NCBI RefSeq assembly: GCF_900100765.1
Contig: NZ_FNFO01000003.1
Location: 781,348 to 845,347 of the forward strand
Reading direction: 5' to 3'
Length of the DNA stretch: 64,000 nucleotides
From: Catalinimonas alkaloidigena
Lineage (GTDB): Bacteria > Bacteroidota > Bacteroidia > Cytophagales > Flexibacteraceae
Position 1 is the first letter of the stretch; each line of letters begins with the position of its first letter. Below, one piece after another: positions 26,359 to 34,718 of this stretch. Made by a program: the position numbers and the translations under genes. Below the pieces are notes generated by a model. That model searched no databases, was not told the origin of the DNA, and saw only the letters and a program-made list of their open reading frames with translations.

Positions 26359-28809
26359 TCAGACCTTGACCGGTACGTAATGATCCACTTTCATGTTGAG
26401 GCTCTTGGTGAGCTGCTCGAAGTGCTGCAGCCACTTTTGCGCGGGGCGTTCCCCTTGTTCGGCTTTCTGTTGCATGTCGTGGCGGTGTTCGCGCCACACC
26501 ATAAAGCAGAGGTTCTGCGCCCGCCACAAATCCAGCTGCGCCGAGGTTTTGCCCACCAGGTCTAGCAATTGGCTGGCCGTTTGCATCAGCGCCACCTTGA
26601 ACGGACTCGTGGTGAGGTCTTCCATCAGCTGGTTGACCCGCTCGACCGTTGCGTAGTGCAGCGTAACCAGATCGAGGTCGACCTGCAGGCGCTTTACTTC
26701 CGCAAAGATGCGCTTCAGTTCATCCAGATCAATGTGCCTGGCTTCCAATTGCCTGCGAATCCGCGTGTTCAATACAAACTCCACTGGAATTTTCAGGTGA
26801 CTGGGCATCGGCATGCTGAAGTTGCGCAAGACCTGCATAATCGGGAAGTTGTTGTCGTAGATCTGCTGGAACATGCCTTCCACGCTGGTGTAGGTGTAGG
26901 ACAGCACCTGATCGATGATTTTCTTCTGATCGTCGCGGAACAGGTGCCAGAACGAGTAGCTGTGCATGCCGAAATGCTGGTCCATCAGCATGATGATCTC
27001 GTGAACGTTGCTGCGCTGAAAGGCATCTTCCATGGCATCACGCATCACGTGGTACGCGTCTTCGTCCAGAAACTCGCGTACCCCTCCGAACAGGTGATGG
27101 TCGCCCAGGTGCAGGACCGCAAACGAAAGCGTGTCGCGCCCGAGGGTCGTTTCCGACAGCAGTTCGGCCTTGCCGATCGCCAGCTTTTGTTTTCCGGCTT
27201 CGAAGCGCTCGTATTTGAGGGAGCGCGCCTGGTAGCTGTAGACATGCGCTTCCTCGGGGTAATCGCTGAAAAGGGACGAAATGGCGTAATGTGCGCCGAC
27301 GCGCTTCAGGTCCACAACCGACGGACGAATTTCCTGTTCGTATGCTTCGGCGGCCGTGGCAAATTCGTCGGAGTTGCTGGGGGCCTGCGCCAGGAGGCGG
27401 ACAAATTCCGGTTCCAGCTCGACCCCTGCCAGTTCTTCGGCGATCTGAATGGCCCGCGCCGCGTAGCAAACGTCCTGCATGGCCTCGATGCCCGTCACTT
27501 CGTCGAAAAACCAGCCGCAACTGGTGTACATCAACAGGGCATGAAACTGCATTTCCATCAACTTCATGAGGCGGCTCTTTTCTGCATCGGACAGGCGGTG
27601 CCGGGCGTGCCGTTGGATAAAGGCCTCCACGTTGTCGGCCGAGCGGTCCAGAATCACCGAGATGTAGTCGTTGCGGGCTGCCCACGGGTCGTGCACCAGC
27701 GCATCCATCTGGCGTTCGTAAATCGGAATCAGTTGGTCGCGCAGCCAGTCAAACGCTTCGCGCAGCGGGCCGCGCCAGGACTGCTTGCCGCCCAGGGGGC
27801 CGCCCGTGTGGCAACCGCAGTTGCTGCGCCAGCGCTCCACGCCGTGTGCGCAACTCCACGAACTGTTTTCGACAATCCTGGCCTCCCACTGCGGCGGGAA
27901 TTTCTCCAGGTATTCGCCGTAAATGGTTAGGGTGGCTTCCTGATTGCGTTGAATGTAGTCCAGACAGAACGACAGGGCCATTTCGCCGAACCGGTGGTGG
28001 TGGCCGTAGCTTTCGCCGTCGGTCGCGATGTGCATCAACTCCGACTGATCGTTGGGCGAATAATTGCCCATCAGCCGTTGGGCAAACCGCTCGCCGTTGT
28101 TCAGAAGGCCTTCGAAGGCAATGCCCTGCGACACGGGCCCGTCGTAAAAGAACAGGCTGATCGTGCGTCCGGAGGGGAGTTTGCACAGGTAAGGTTGGCG
28201 CGGATCGACACGTGCGCCGGTCACTTCCGTCCAGGCACCGCCTTTCAGGGGGCGTACCTGTTCTGCCTGATAGGGCGACAAAATCGTGAACTTGATGCCG
28301 TGCTCGGCCAGCACTTCCAGCGTCGGCGTATCGACGGCCGTTTCGGCCAGCCAGATGCCTTCGGGTTTCCGGTGGAACCGGCGCTCGAAATCCTGAATGC
28401 CCCAGATCACCTGCGTCTGTTTGTCGCGTTCGTTGGCCAGCGGCATGATCATGTGGTTGTAGACCTGCGCCAACGCAGAGCCGTGACCCGAGAAGCGCTT
28501 CTGGCTCTCGCGATCGGCGTCCTGAATGGCCGCGTACACATCGGGCGCCTTTTTCTCCATCCACTCCAGCAACGTAGGGCCGAAGTTGAACGAGATGTGG
28601 GCGTAGTTGTTGATGATGTCCAGAATGCGGCCTTCCTCGTCCAGAATGCGGGCGGCCGAGTTGCGCGCGTAGCACTCGGCGGTGATGCGGGCGTTCCAGT
28701 CATGAAAGGGGTAAGCCGACTCCTGCATCTCTACCTCATTGAGCCACGGGTTTTCGCGGGGCGGTTGGTAGAAGTGGCCGTGAATACAGACGTATTTATT
28801 TTTACCCAT
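26359..28809 (-). CDS. GH57-type glycoside hydrolase with DUF3536
   Basis: The 816-residue protein starts KYVCIHGHFYQPPRENPW, the typical opening of the GH57 barrel, and contains GIWLAETAVDTPTLEVLAEH, whose Glu is the likely nucleophile, followed by ILSPYQAEQV. The region after about residue 300 matches the DUF3536 extension (SWSCAHGVERWRSNCGCHTG). GH57 members include amylopullulanases, glucan-branching and 4-alpha-glucanotransferase enzymes; the exact activity is not known for this subtype. It is probably cytosolic. Its place between treZ and treY suggests it acts on the same alpha-glucan, perhaps debranching it, since no treX is present. Confidence 0.85.
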   Translation of the reverse strand: MGKNKYVCIHGHFYQPPRENPWLNEVEMQESAYPFHDWNARITAECYARNSAARILDEEGRILDIINNYAHISFNFGPTLLEWMEKKAPDVYAAIQDADRESQKRFSGHGSALAQVYNHMIMPLANERDKQTQVIWGIQDFERRFHRKPEGIWLAETAVDTPTLEVLAEHGIKFTILSPYQAEQVRPLKGGAWTEVTGARVDPRQPYLCKLPSGRTISLFFYDGPVSQGIAFEGLLNNGERFAQRLMGNYSPNDQSELMHIATDGESYGHHHRFGEMALSFCLDYIQRNQEATLTIYGEYLEKFPPQWEARIVENSSWSCAHGVERWRSNCGCHTGGPLGGKQSWRGPLREAFDWLRDQLIPIYERQMDALVHDPWAARNDYISVILDRSADNVEAFIQRHARHRLSDAEKSRLMKLMEMQFHALLMYTSCGWFFDEVTGIEAMQDVCYAARAIQIAEELAGVELEPEFVRLLAQAPSNSDEFATAAEAYEQEIRPSVVDLKRVGAHYAISSLFSDYPEEAHVYSYQARSLKYERFEAGKQKLAIGKAELLSETTLGRDTLSFAVLHLGDHHLFGGVREFLDEDAYHVMRDAMEDAFQRSNVHEIIMLMDQHFGMHSYSFWHLFRDDQKKIIDQVLSYTYTSVEGMFQQIYDNNFPIMQVLRNFSMPMPSHLKIPVEFVLNTRIRRQLEARHIDLDELKRIFAEVKRLQVDLDLVTLHYATVERVNQLMEDLTTSPFKVALMQTASQLLDLVGKTSAQLDLWRAQNLCFMVWREHRHDMQQKAEQGERPAQKWLQHFEQLTKSLNMKVDHYVPVKV

Positions 28810-28937
28810 GGTGTAAAGTACTATCTGTTCGGTACCGCTGGTAGCGACGGAGCCAAACAGCCCGCCGACAACCAGGGGTATAAAATTAGAAAATCAAGCA
28901 AATCGTTACGACGCTACGGTTTCTGTAGCGGTGGTGC

Positions 28938-30791
28938 TTAGGTCGTTGCTGCGGTTGTGGTTTCGTAAACCAGCACGCCATAGGGAGGCACAATGAACGC
29001 ATCGGTCTGTTTCAACTGCTCCGGCACCGAGGCACTGCCGCCCCATTGCGCATCGCCCGCGTTGTGCAGAAGCCGCCAGTGGCCAGTGTGAGGCCACAGG
29101 GTGGAACGTGTGGTTTGAGTCAGGTTGAACACCGCACACAGCCGATGTTCGCCGTGCGTCCGCGTCATTTCCAGCAGATGCTGGGAGGCGTCGAGTTCAA
29201 ACTGCATCGCGTCGCGCGTGCCGGTTCCCAGAGCCGGATGCTCTCGCCGCAGGCGGATCAACTCCCGGTGATACTGCCACAACAAGCGTTTTTGAGGATC
29301 GTTGGCGTATTCCCAGTTCAGCTTCGAACCCTGGAACGTCTTTTCCGACTGCGGATCGGGCACCTCGTGTCCCTCGCGCTGAAAATACGCAAATTCTCGC
29401 TTCCGTCCGGTGCGCACCGCTTCGATGAGGTCCGGGTCGCCGTGGCTGACGAAATACATGAAGGGCGTGTCTTCGCCCCATTCTTCGCCCATGAACAGCA
29501 TCGGCAGGTAAGGGGAGAGCAATAGCACCGCGGCGGTGAGCTTGAGGGCTTCGAACGACAGGGTCGTCGCTAGCCGGTCGCCCATCATGCGGTTGCCGAT
29601 CTGGTCGTGATTCTGCGCGAAGTTGACAAACCGCCACGTGGGTAGGTGGCTGGCATCGCTGCCAAAGCGGCGCTTGCGATGGGGCGAGTATTGCCCGTTG
29701 TACACAAATGCGCGCTGGAAAGCCGCCAGCAATTGCCCGGAATCTCCAAAGTCTTCGTAGTACCCCATGCGCTCATGGGTCGTCAGTGCGTGCAGGGCGT
29801 GGTGAAATTCGTCGATCCACTGGGCGTCGAGCCCAAAGCCGTTGCGCTCGGTCGGGTCCAGGTAGCGCACGTCGTTCAGATCACACTCCCCGATCAGGAT
29901 GTACTGACGCTCGTTTTGGGCTTCCAGTTCGGCCTTCATCTCCGAAAGTTCGCGCAGTAGGTGCTTGGCGCTGGAATCGCGGATGGCGTGGATGGCGTCA
30001 AGGCGCAGCCCGTCCAGATGAAACTCTTCCAGCCACATGCGGGCGTTTTGCAGGAAGAAGCTGCGCACGGGGTCGCAGTGTTTGTCGTCGAAGTTAATGC
30101 CCTGCCCCCACGGGGTGTGGTGCTTGTCGGTGAAATACGGTCCAAAGTCGCGCAGGTAGTTGCCTTCGGGCCCCATGTGGTTATAAACCACGTCGAGAAT
30201 AACGGCCAAGCCTTTGGCGTGGCACGCGTCAACGAGCTGCTTGAGACCGCGCGCGCCTCCGTACGAATGCTGTACGGCAAAGGGATAGACGCCGTCGTAC
30301 CCCCAGTTTCGCCCGCCCGGAAATTGGGCGACGGGCATGATTTCGAGGACATTGACTCCCAGCTCCAGCAGATGGTCCAGTTTCTGGATAACACCGGCAA
30401 ACGTGCCTTCCGGGCTAAACGTGCCGACGTGGAGTTCGTACAGAATCCAGTCTTTTTGCGGAGGCGCCTGCCAGTGCTGGTCGTTCCAGGCAAAGCCGGG
30501 ACCCACCACCGCGGAGTCGCCGTGTACGCCCTCCGGCTGGTGACGCGAGGCCGGGTCTGGCCGCCGCAGTTCGCTGTCGAGTAGGAACGCGTACCGCGTG
30601 CCTTCCTTGATGTTAGGCAACGTCACGCTCCAGTAGCCCCAGGCATCGGGGTGCATCGGAACGCTTTGCACACGCGGAGAAGAAAGTTCGAGAGAAACGG
30701 TTTCGGCCAAAGGGGCCCAGACAGTAAATTCACAGGCATCGGCCTGCAGAAACGCCCCCACGGGGCGGTACATAGGTATGGATGATGGCAT
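28938..30791 (-). CDS. treZ: Malto-oligosyltrehalose trehalohydrolase
   Basis: The enzyme hydrolyses the bond next to the trehalosyl end made by TreY, releasing trehalose. The 617-residue GH13 protein has an N-terminal E-set domain (FTVWAPLAETVSLEL), then LYELHVGTFSPEGTF, DVVYNHMGPEGNYL, LRLDAIHAIRD with the nucleophile, LIGECDLND with the acid/base Glu, and FAQNHDQIGNRMMGDRLA. ATG at 30791 is preferred because AGGG lies 9 bases upstream; TTG at 30797 or ATG at 30773 are also possible. It is the first trehalose gene in the block and lies 71 bases after mcrC. Confidence 0.94.
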   Translation of the reverse strand: MPSSIPMYRPVGAFLQADACEFTVWAPLAETVSLELSSPRVQSVPMHPDAWGYWSVTLPNIKEGTRYAFLLDSELRRPDPASRHQPEGVHGDSAVVGPGFAWNDQHWQAPPQKDWILYELHVGTFSPEGTFAGVIQKLDHLLELGVNVLEIMPVAQFPGGRNWGYDGVYPFAVQHSYGGARGLKQLVDACHAKGLAVILDVVYNHMGPEGNYLRDFGPYFTDKHHTPWGQGINFDDKHCDPVRSFFLQNARMWLEEFHLDGLRLDAIHAIRDSSAKHLLRELSEMKAELEAQNERQYILIGECDLNDVRYLDPTERNGFGLDAQWIDEFHHALHALTTHERMGYYEDFGDSGQLLAAFQRAFVYNGQYSPHRKRRFGSDASHLPTWRFVNFAQNHDQIGNRMMGDRLATTLSFEALKLTAAVLLLSPYLPMLFMGEEWGEDTPFMYFVSHGDPDLIEAVRTGRKREFAYFQREGHEVPDPQSEKTFQGSKLNWEYANDPQKRLLWQYHRELIRLRREHPALGTGTRDAMQFELDASQHLLEMTRTHGEHRLCAVFNLTQTTRSTLWPHTGHWRLLHNAGDAQWGGSASVPEQLKQTDAFIVPPYGVLVYETTTAATT

Positions 30792-30862
30792 AAGCAAAAG
30801 CCCTCAACGGGCAGTTCAGGAAGAAAATACGCAGGAGCAGGGCAAAGGGTTGGTCTGATCGC

Positions 30863-32098
30863 CTAAACGAGCCGGGCAATCGGAGAATCGGCCAGCATAC
30901 CCTGCAAAAGCTCGCGGCCCAGGTGCGGATTCAACGAGCCGTGGCGCAACAATGCCGCAAACTGCACACGACAGGCGTGTGGCCGGTCAGAGGCCGACAG
31001 GCGTGGGGTGCGGTGGTAACTACCGTGAAAATCAGACGCTTCGTTGGTTTGTGGATACAGCAGCACCGCGCAGTCGGCTCCGTAGTAGTGCGTGTACACA
31101 TACATCTGTTTCAGGTCGTCGTCGTCGGGCTGGCCCCGACGGGACGTTTTCCATTTGGTATCGAGCACCCACCGCTGGTCGCCCGCTTCGATTAGAATAT
31201 CGGGACGGATCGAACGGGTTTCCCAGAAAAGGCGGCTGCATTGCCGCGTGATGCGCAAAGCTTCGGTTTCGTGGGCCTTCAATTGCCGGTAGACGTACTC
31301 CTCAAACAGGCGATTCATGTCGAAGAGCAGCGCATGCACGTGGTCGGGTCCACCCTGGCCATCGACGCGGGTGTGCGTCAGAATCAGGCGTGCCAGCACC
31401 AAGGCCTGCCGGTATGTATCGTTCCAGGCGGTTTTGATCAACTGTTCTGCCCGCGCCGTTGCATCAGGCAGGGGAGTGGTGATCGGCCACTCTTGACGCA
31501 GCCGTCGCCGTTGTACCTGTAGCGAGGCGGCCAGTGGCCAGCTCGCCAGCGCTTCCAGGGCCTGATACAGCAACTGGTGGACCGGATGATCGATGGCGTA
31601 ACGGGTGTGGCGTGTGTAGCACCGTTCCTGGTGCAGGTAGTTTTGCCGAAGTTGCTGTCGCATCACCACCTTGCCCCGCCAGAAGGGTAAGTTTCCTTCT
31701 TCGGCCTGATAATGCCGGCGTAACCCTTGCGCCCACAACTGTTCCAGTATCGAAAGGTAATGCTGAGCGTATTGCTCCGGCAACGTCCCCGGCGTCGGTG
31801 CCTGCAAAGCCTCGGCCTGTTTAACGGGTAGCAGACGACAGGCCCGCAGCAAGTCGGGCAGGGCTTTGCGCCACAGTTCAGCGTGACCCTGGCGGCCGGT
31901 TTTAGGCAGAATTTCCAGTTGGAGGTCGCCGACCTGCACCGAGCCTACCCACGAATTCAGGCGTACCCCCTGGTAGACTGGCGTCAGAAAACGATGGCCC
32001 GAGCGTTCGGCATACCGGAGTAACGCCTGCACGTGTTTGGCCGTCACCGTCGGGCCGACCGACAAGGTATCGTGCTCAAAAACGGTGAGGCGTTGCAT
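30863..32098 (-). CDS. mcrC: McrC nuclease subunit of an McrBC-type restriction system
   Basis: McrC is the nuclease partner that docks on McrB rings and cuts modified foreign DNA. This 411-residue protein has the N-terminal McrC fold (WVGSVQVGDLQLEILPKTG), the central FWRGKVVMRQQLRQNYLHQ, HTRYAIDHPVHQLLYQAL, and a C-terminal PD-(D/E)xK site: RPDILIE with Asp300 and WVLDTKWK with Asp313 and Lys315. The nuclease residues are intact. It is downstream of the HTH gene by 48 bases and followed by treZ. Base composition seems a little less GC-rich in the intergenic sequence of this locus than in neighbouring genes. Confidence 0.92.
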   Translation of the reverse strand: MQRLTVFEHDTLSVGPTVTAKHVQALLRYAERSGHRFLTPVYQGVRLNSWVGSVQVGDLQLEILPKTGRQGHAELWRKALPDLLRACRLLPVKQAEALQAPTPGTLPEQYAQHYLSILEQLWAQGLRRHYQAEEGNLPFWRGKVVMRQQLRQNYLHQERCYTRHTRYAIDHPVHQLLYQALEALASWPLAASLQVQRRRLRQEWPITTPLPDATARAEQLIKTAWNDTYRQALVLARLILTHTRVDGQGGPDHVHALLFDMNRLFEEYVYRQLKAHETEALRITRQCSRLFWETRSIRPDILIEAGDQRWVLDTKWKTSRRGQPDDDDLKQMYVYTHYYGADCAVLLYPQTNEASDFHGSYHRTPRLSASDRPHACRVQFAALLRHGSLNPHLGRELLQGMLADSPIARLV

Positions 32099-32146
32099 CG
32101 GAGTCAGGAAAGAAGAAAAAAGAACGAAGGTACGAAATCGTGCGGC

Positions 32147-32641
32147 CTAATTGCCGAGCAGCCACCCGAAAAAGCCACCCGCTTTTGGCGCGGCCTGGGG
32201 GGTAACGGTCTCCGGCTCCGGAAGTTCCTGCACGGGTTGCTGGGGCATGGCGGGATATTGGTCACGCTTGGAGCCTTCCAAAAGGTAGGTCTGTTTTTCG
32301 ATGATGCGCAGGTGGCTCTCTTCCCGAAACTCGGCGGCTTCGCGGCGCTCACGTTCGATGTCTCGTTCGCGGCGAAGCATCTCATTTTCTTTCTTCAGCA
32401 TCAGGTACTCCATGTAATCCACGGAATGCTCCGGCTGTTCAACCTTGTTCACCTGAACGGTTTTGGGCGTGTCTACCGCTTTCAGGTCGGGATAGTGCCT
32501 TAACAGTTCGGACGTGTCGAAAAGCTTGTTCCCCCGTTCGTCCACATCAAACGAAATGCGCTTCTTATCAATGTCTTTGTAAAAGGTTGTACGGGAAATT
32601 CCGGCAGCCTTTGCTGCCTGCGTTACGTTCAGTTTGGCCAT
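32147..32641 (-). CDS. HTH/coiled-coil protein between mcrB and mcrC, plasmid exclusion/KfrA-like
   Basis: The 164-residue protein begins LNVTQAAKAAGISRTTFYKD, a helix-turn-helix like that of plasmid entry-exclusion-1 or KfrA-type proteins, followed by a wing-like segment DVDERGNKLFDTSEL. Residues about 77-125 are charged and helical (MLKKENEMLRRERDIERERR), a likely coiled coil. The tail is Pro/Gln-rich and ends GGFFGWLLGN, an aromatic end seen in this plasmid family. I infer a DNA-binding regulator or accessory part of the McrBC locus. TGTTCA repeats touch its start codon and recur in its own coding sequence, which fits autoregulation or DNA coating. It is not a standard McrBC component. Confidence 0.75.
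   Translation of the reverse strand: MAKLNVTQAAKAAGISRTTFYKDIDKKRISFDVDERGNKLFDTSELLRHYPDLKAVDTPKTVQVNKVEQPEHSVDYMEYLMLKKENEMLRRERDIERERREAAEFREESHLRIIEKQTYLLEGSKRDQYPAMPQQPVQELPEPETVTPQAAPKAGGFFGWLLGN
32436..32451. repeat. TGTTCA pair inside the HTH gene
   Basis: TGTTCA at 32436-32441 and 32446-32451 (10-bp period). The 16 bases are identical to those at 32642-32657 just upstream of the start codon. Confidence 0.6.
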
Positions 32642-32668
32642 TGTTCAACCTTGTTCATAGGGTGTTCA
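32642..32668. repeat. Triple TGTTCA repeat at the HTH gene start
   Basis: TGTTCA occurs at 32642-32647, 32652-32657 and 32663-32668, with spacing of 10 and 11 bases. The first copy directly abuts the ATG (minus strand, 32641). All lie on one helical face, as expected for an operator bound cooperatively. Confidence 0.65.
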
Positions 32669-32891
32669 ATCGTAGGGTTTATGTGTGGAACTCTGATGGA
32701 CAGAGGCCGGTGTGCGCTCAAAATCACGGGTATGGTGGAAAGGCTATTTCTTCCCGTTAAAGAGAAGTTTCTGCCTTTTTGGAAAGCCGTTGGAGGCTAA
32801 ACTACTGATAAATAACAAAATCTGCCTCGAAAATACGATTTCCGCGCTGAACACGCACAAGCGCAACGCGTCTGTACAAGCGACAAGGGGG

Positions 32892-32907
32892 TGTTCAAGT
32901 CTGTTCA
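32892..32907. repeat. TGTTCA pair near the mcrB end
   Basis: TGTTCA at 32892-32897 and 32902-32907, period 10, same orientation as the group at 32642-32668. Confidence 0.6.
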
Positions 32908-32991
32908 GGAAGGTGTGATGCTTGGCGTATATCTTGTGTAAAATCTGCCATTTTGGCGTCTATTAGCGTATTTTGTAATGATGTTGGTGTG

Positions 32992-34653
32992 TCAACGGCG
33001 GTAGATGCTGATCACGGCTTCCTGAAATGCTTCGCGCGACATGGCATCGGGCGATTTCAGGCGAAAGGGAGGCTGTTCGTCCCACGCGTACGGAGCAGTA
33101 AAGCGAGATTCAGCGAAAAAGTCGTCGGTGCTTTCAGAAGAGGCATCGCCTTCCGAAAAGTGGCGTCCCAGGACCAGCTCCAGTTGGTTGGGCGTTGCGA
33201 AAAAATACTCCTGCAACAGTGGCAACAGGCGGTCGCGGAAAAGCTGGCGTAAGGCTTCCCACGGATCGGGCGCAAACGCCAGTTCCATAAAATAAGCATG
33301 GCCCAGACAATGGTTCCGGTCCAGTAGGCGCTCGATGCGCCGGTTTAGGGTGAAAAGCAATGCTTTCAGGTCGACTTGGGGCGTTGTCAACGTGGTTTTC
33401 TTCGGGCCATACCGCGCTAAGGGTTCGGCGACTTGCGGCGGGGTGGTCTTGTTCTGGAGAAAGTCCTGCAAAGGAGCTAGTGCAAGGCCCTGCCGTGCCC
33501 GTTCAGCCAGAAGCCGTTCGGCAGCAAGTAGAGCGGGCTGCGGCGGCATTTCGACAAAGTGGAACCGCCGTCGCAGCGCCGTATCCAAGGCTTCGATGCT
33601 GCGGTCGGCTGTATTCATGGTACCGATCAGGTAGAGGTTGGGCGGCACGGTAAAGCGGTCTTTGGAATAGGGCAGCTCGACGCTCAGGGCTTCGGCGTTG
33701 CCACCGCGTTTGTCCGGCTCGATCAGGGTAATCAGTTCACCAAAAATACCCGCTACGTTGCCCCGGTTGATCTCGTCGATGATCAGCACGTAGCGGTCGG
33801 CCCACCGCCGGTCGAGTTCGGTCAGGGAAGCGTAGTCAAAATCGGCAATGGTGCGGCGCTTGGTGTCGTAGTCCGGATCACTCAGCAATTCTTCTTCGTA
33901 AAGCGCTTCTTTCTCCAACACGTACGAATCGAACGGTTGCTCGAACTCTTTCAGTGCACGAAACACCGCCCAGTAGACCGACGTGTTGCAACCGCCGATG
34001 GTCTCCAAAATATCGGTCGTGATGTTCTGAATTTCGTCTGGGTGCGCAAAACGCTCGTAAAGGCGGCGCAAGCGCCCTTTGGACACCACGTAGGTCCGGT
34101 TGCCTCGGGTGTGGCGCACCGACAGGTTGTTGTTGCCGGTGATGCCGGTCAGCATCACTTCCGAACCCGAACGCGTCGTGAAAATCGGTGGGGTCACGTG
34201 ACTTTGCATCCGCTGTTTCAGGTCCACCATAAAGTCGAAGTAGAGCGCGTTGAAGTCGCGGTTGGTGCGTCGCTCGCGCGTCGTAATGGTCCGGGCGGGG
34301 CGGTGCTGCGCCACGTACAGCGCGTAAGTGGCCTCGGTGCAGAGCTGTTTGAAAATGCCGTCTTCGACTTCGTACGTAAGACCGCCCTGTTCGCTGCGAC
34401 GGGGCCGCAGGCCTTCTACAAAATCTTCGTACCCAAACGATTGGTGGAACGTGACGAACGCGATCTGACCGGTTTCTTTGTAGCGCTCGAACTGCCGCCG
34501 CAGCCGTTCCCGCGCCTCAGGCGGGTACTGTTCCCGAAAACTTTGTTCCGAGAGCCCTTCTACCACGGCTACCGCACGGTCGATGGTGTGGTAGGTTTTG
34601 CCGGTGCCGGGCGGCCCGAAAAAAATCTGGTTGAGCGGATGAGAAGAGGCCAT
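32992..34653 (-). CDS. mcrB: McrB-type AAA+ NTPase with internal insertion
   Basis: McrB is the GTP-driven ring motor of McrBC. In this 553-residue protein Walker A (GPPGTGKT) is already at residues 13-20, so the usual N-terminal DNA-recognition domain is absent. The McrB segment FVTFHQSFGYEDFVEGLRPR (67-86) and EVEDGIFKQLC follow. Walker B and the McrB motif IIDEINRGNVAGIFGEL (291-307) come only after about 175 extra residues (111-287). The signature GTMNTADRSIEALDTALRRR (345-363) is intact. In E. coli McrB these two parts are nearly adjacent, so the insertion may hold the target-recognition function (inference). An inverted repeat precedes the gene at 34668-34701. Confidence 0.92.
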   Translation of the reverse strand: MASSHPLNQIFFGPPGTGKTYHTIDRAVAVVEGLSEQSFREQYPPEARERLRRQFERYKETGQIAFVTFHQSFGYEDFVEGLRPRRSEQGGLTYEVEDGIFKQLCTEATYALYVAQHRPARTITTRERRTNRDFNALYFDFMVDLKQRMQSHVTPPIFTTRSGSEVMLTGITGNNNLSVRHTRGNRTYVVSKGRLRRLYERFAHPDEIQNITTDILETIGGCNTSVYWAVFRALKEFEQPFDSYVLEKEALYEEELLSDPDYDTKRRTIADFDYASLTELDRRWADRYVLIIDEINRGNVAGIFGELITLIEPDKRGGNAEALSVELPYSKDRFTVPPNLYLIGTMNTADRSIEALDTALRRRFHFVEMPPQPALLAAERLLAERARQGLALAPLQDFLQNKTTPPQVAEPLARYGPKKTTLTTPQVDLKALLFTLNRRIERLLDRNHCLGHAYFMELAFAPDPWEALRQLFRDRLLPLLQEYFFATPNQLELVLGRHFSEGDASSESTDDFFAESRFTAPYAWDEQPPFRLKSPDAMSREAFQEAVISIYRR

Positions 34654-34667
34654 AGGGGAAAATTGAA

Positions 34668-34701
34668 CAGAGGCCTCCCTTTGCGAAAAAGAAGGCCTCT
34701 G
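34668..34701 (-). terminator. Hairpin between moeB-like gene and mcrB
   Basis: CAGAGGCCT (34668-34676) and AGGCCTCTG (34693-34701) form a 9-bp stem. On the minus strand it is followed by TTCAATTTT, a moderate T-rich tail, so it probably terminates the upstream MoeB-like transcript. Confidence 0.55.
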
Positions 34702-34718
34702 CGGAAAATGAGGTCGTA

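Larger units (their letters stand above)
32642..32991. other. Intergenic region between mcrB and the HTH gene
   Basis: These 350 bases hold no credible gene. They are visibly more AT-rich than neighbouring genes and carry five TGTTCA repeats, three at the HTH end (32642-32668) and two at 32892-32907, about 85 bases past the mcrB stop. The promoter of the HTH-mcrC unit presumably lies between the two groups, but no full consensus is seen. The mcrB stop and repeat positions suggest that HTH-mcrC may be expressed separately from mcrB. Confidence 0.5.

Noticed and set aside
26569-27930. 453-codon plus-strand frame
   Set aside because: Antisense to the GH57 gene; translation is low complexity and lacks any domain.
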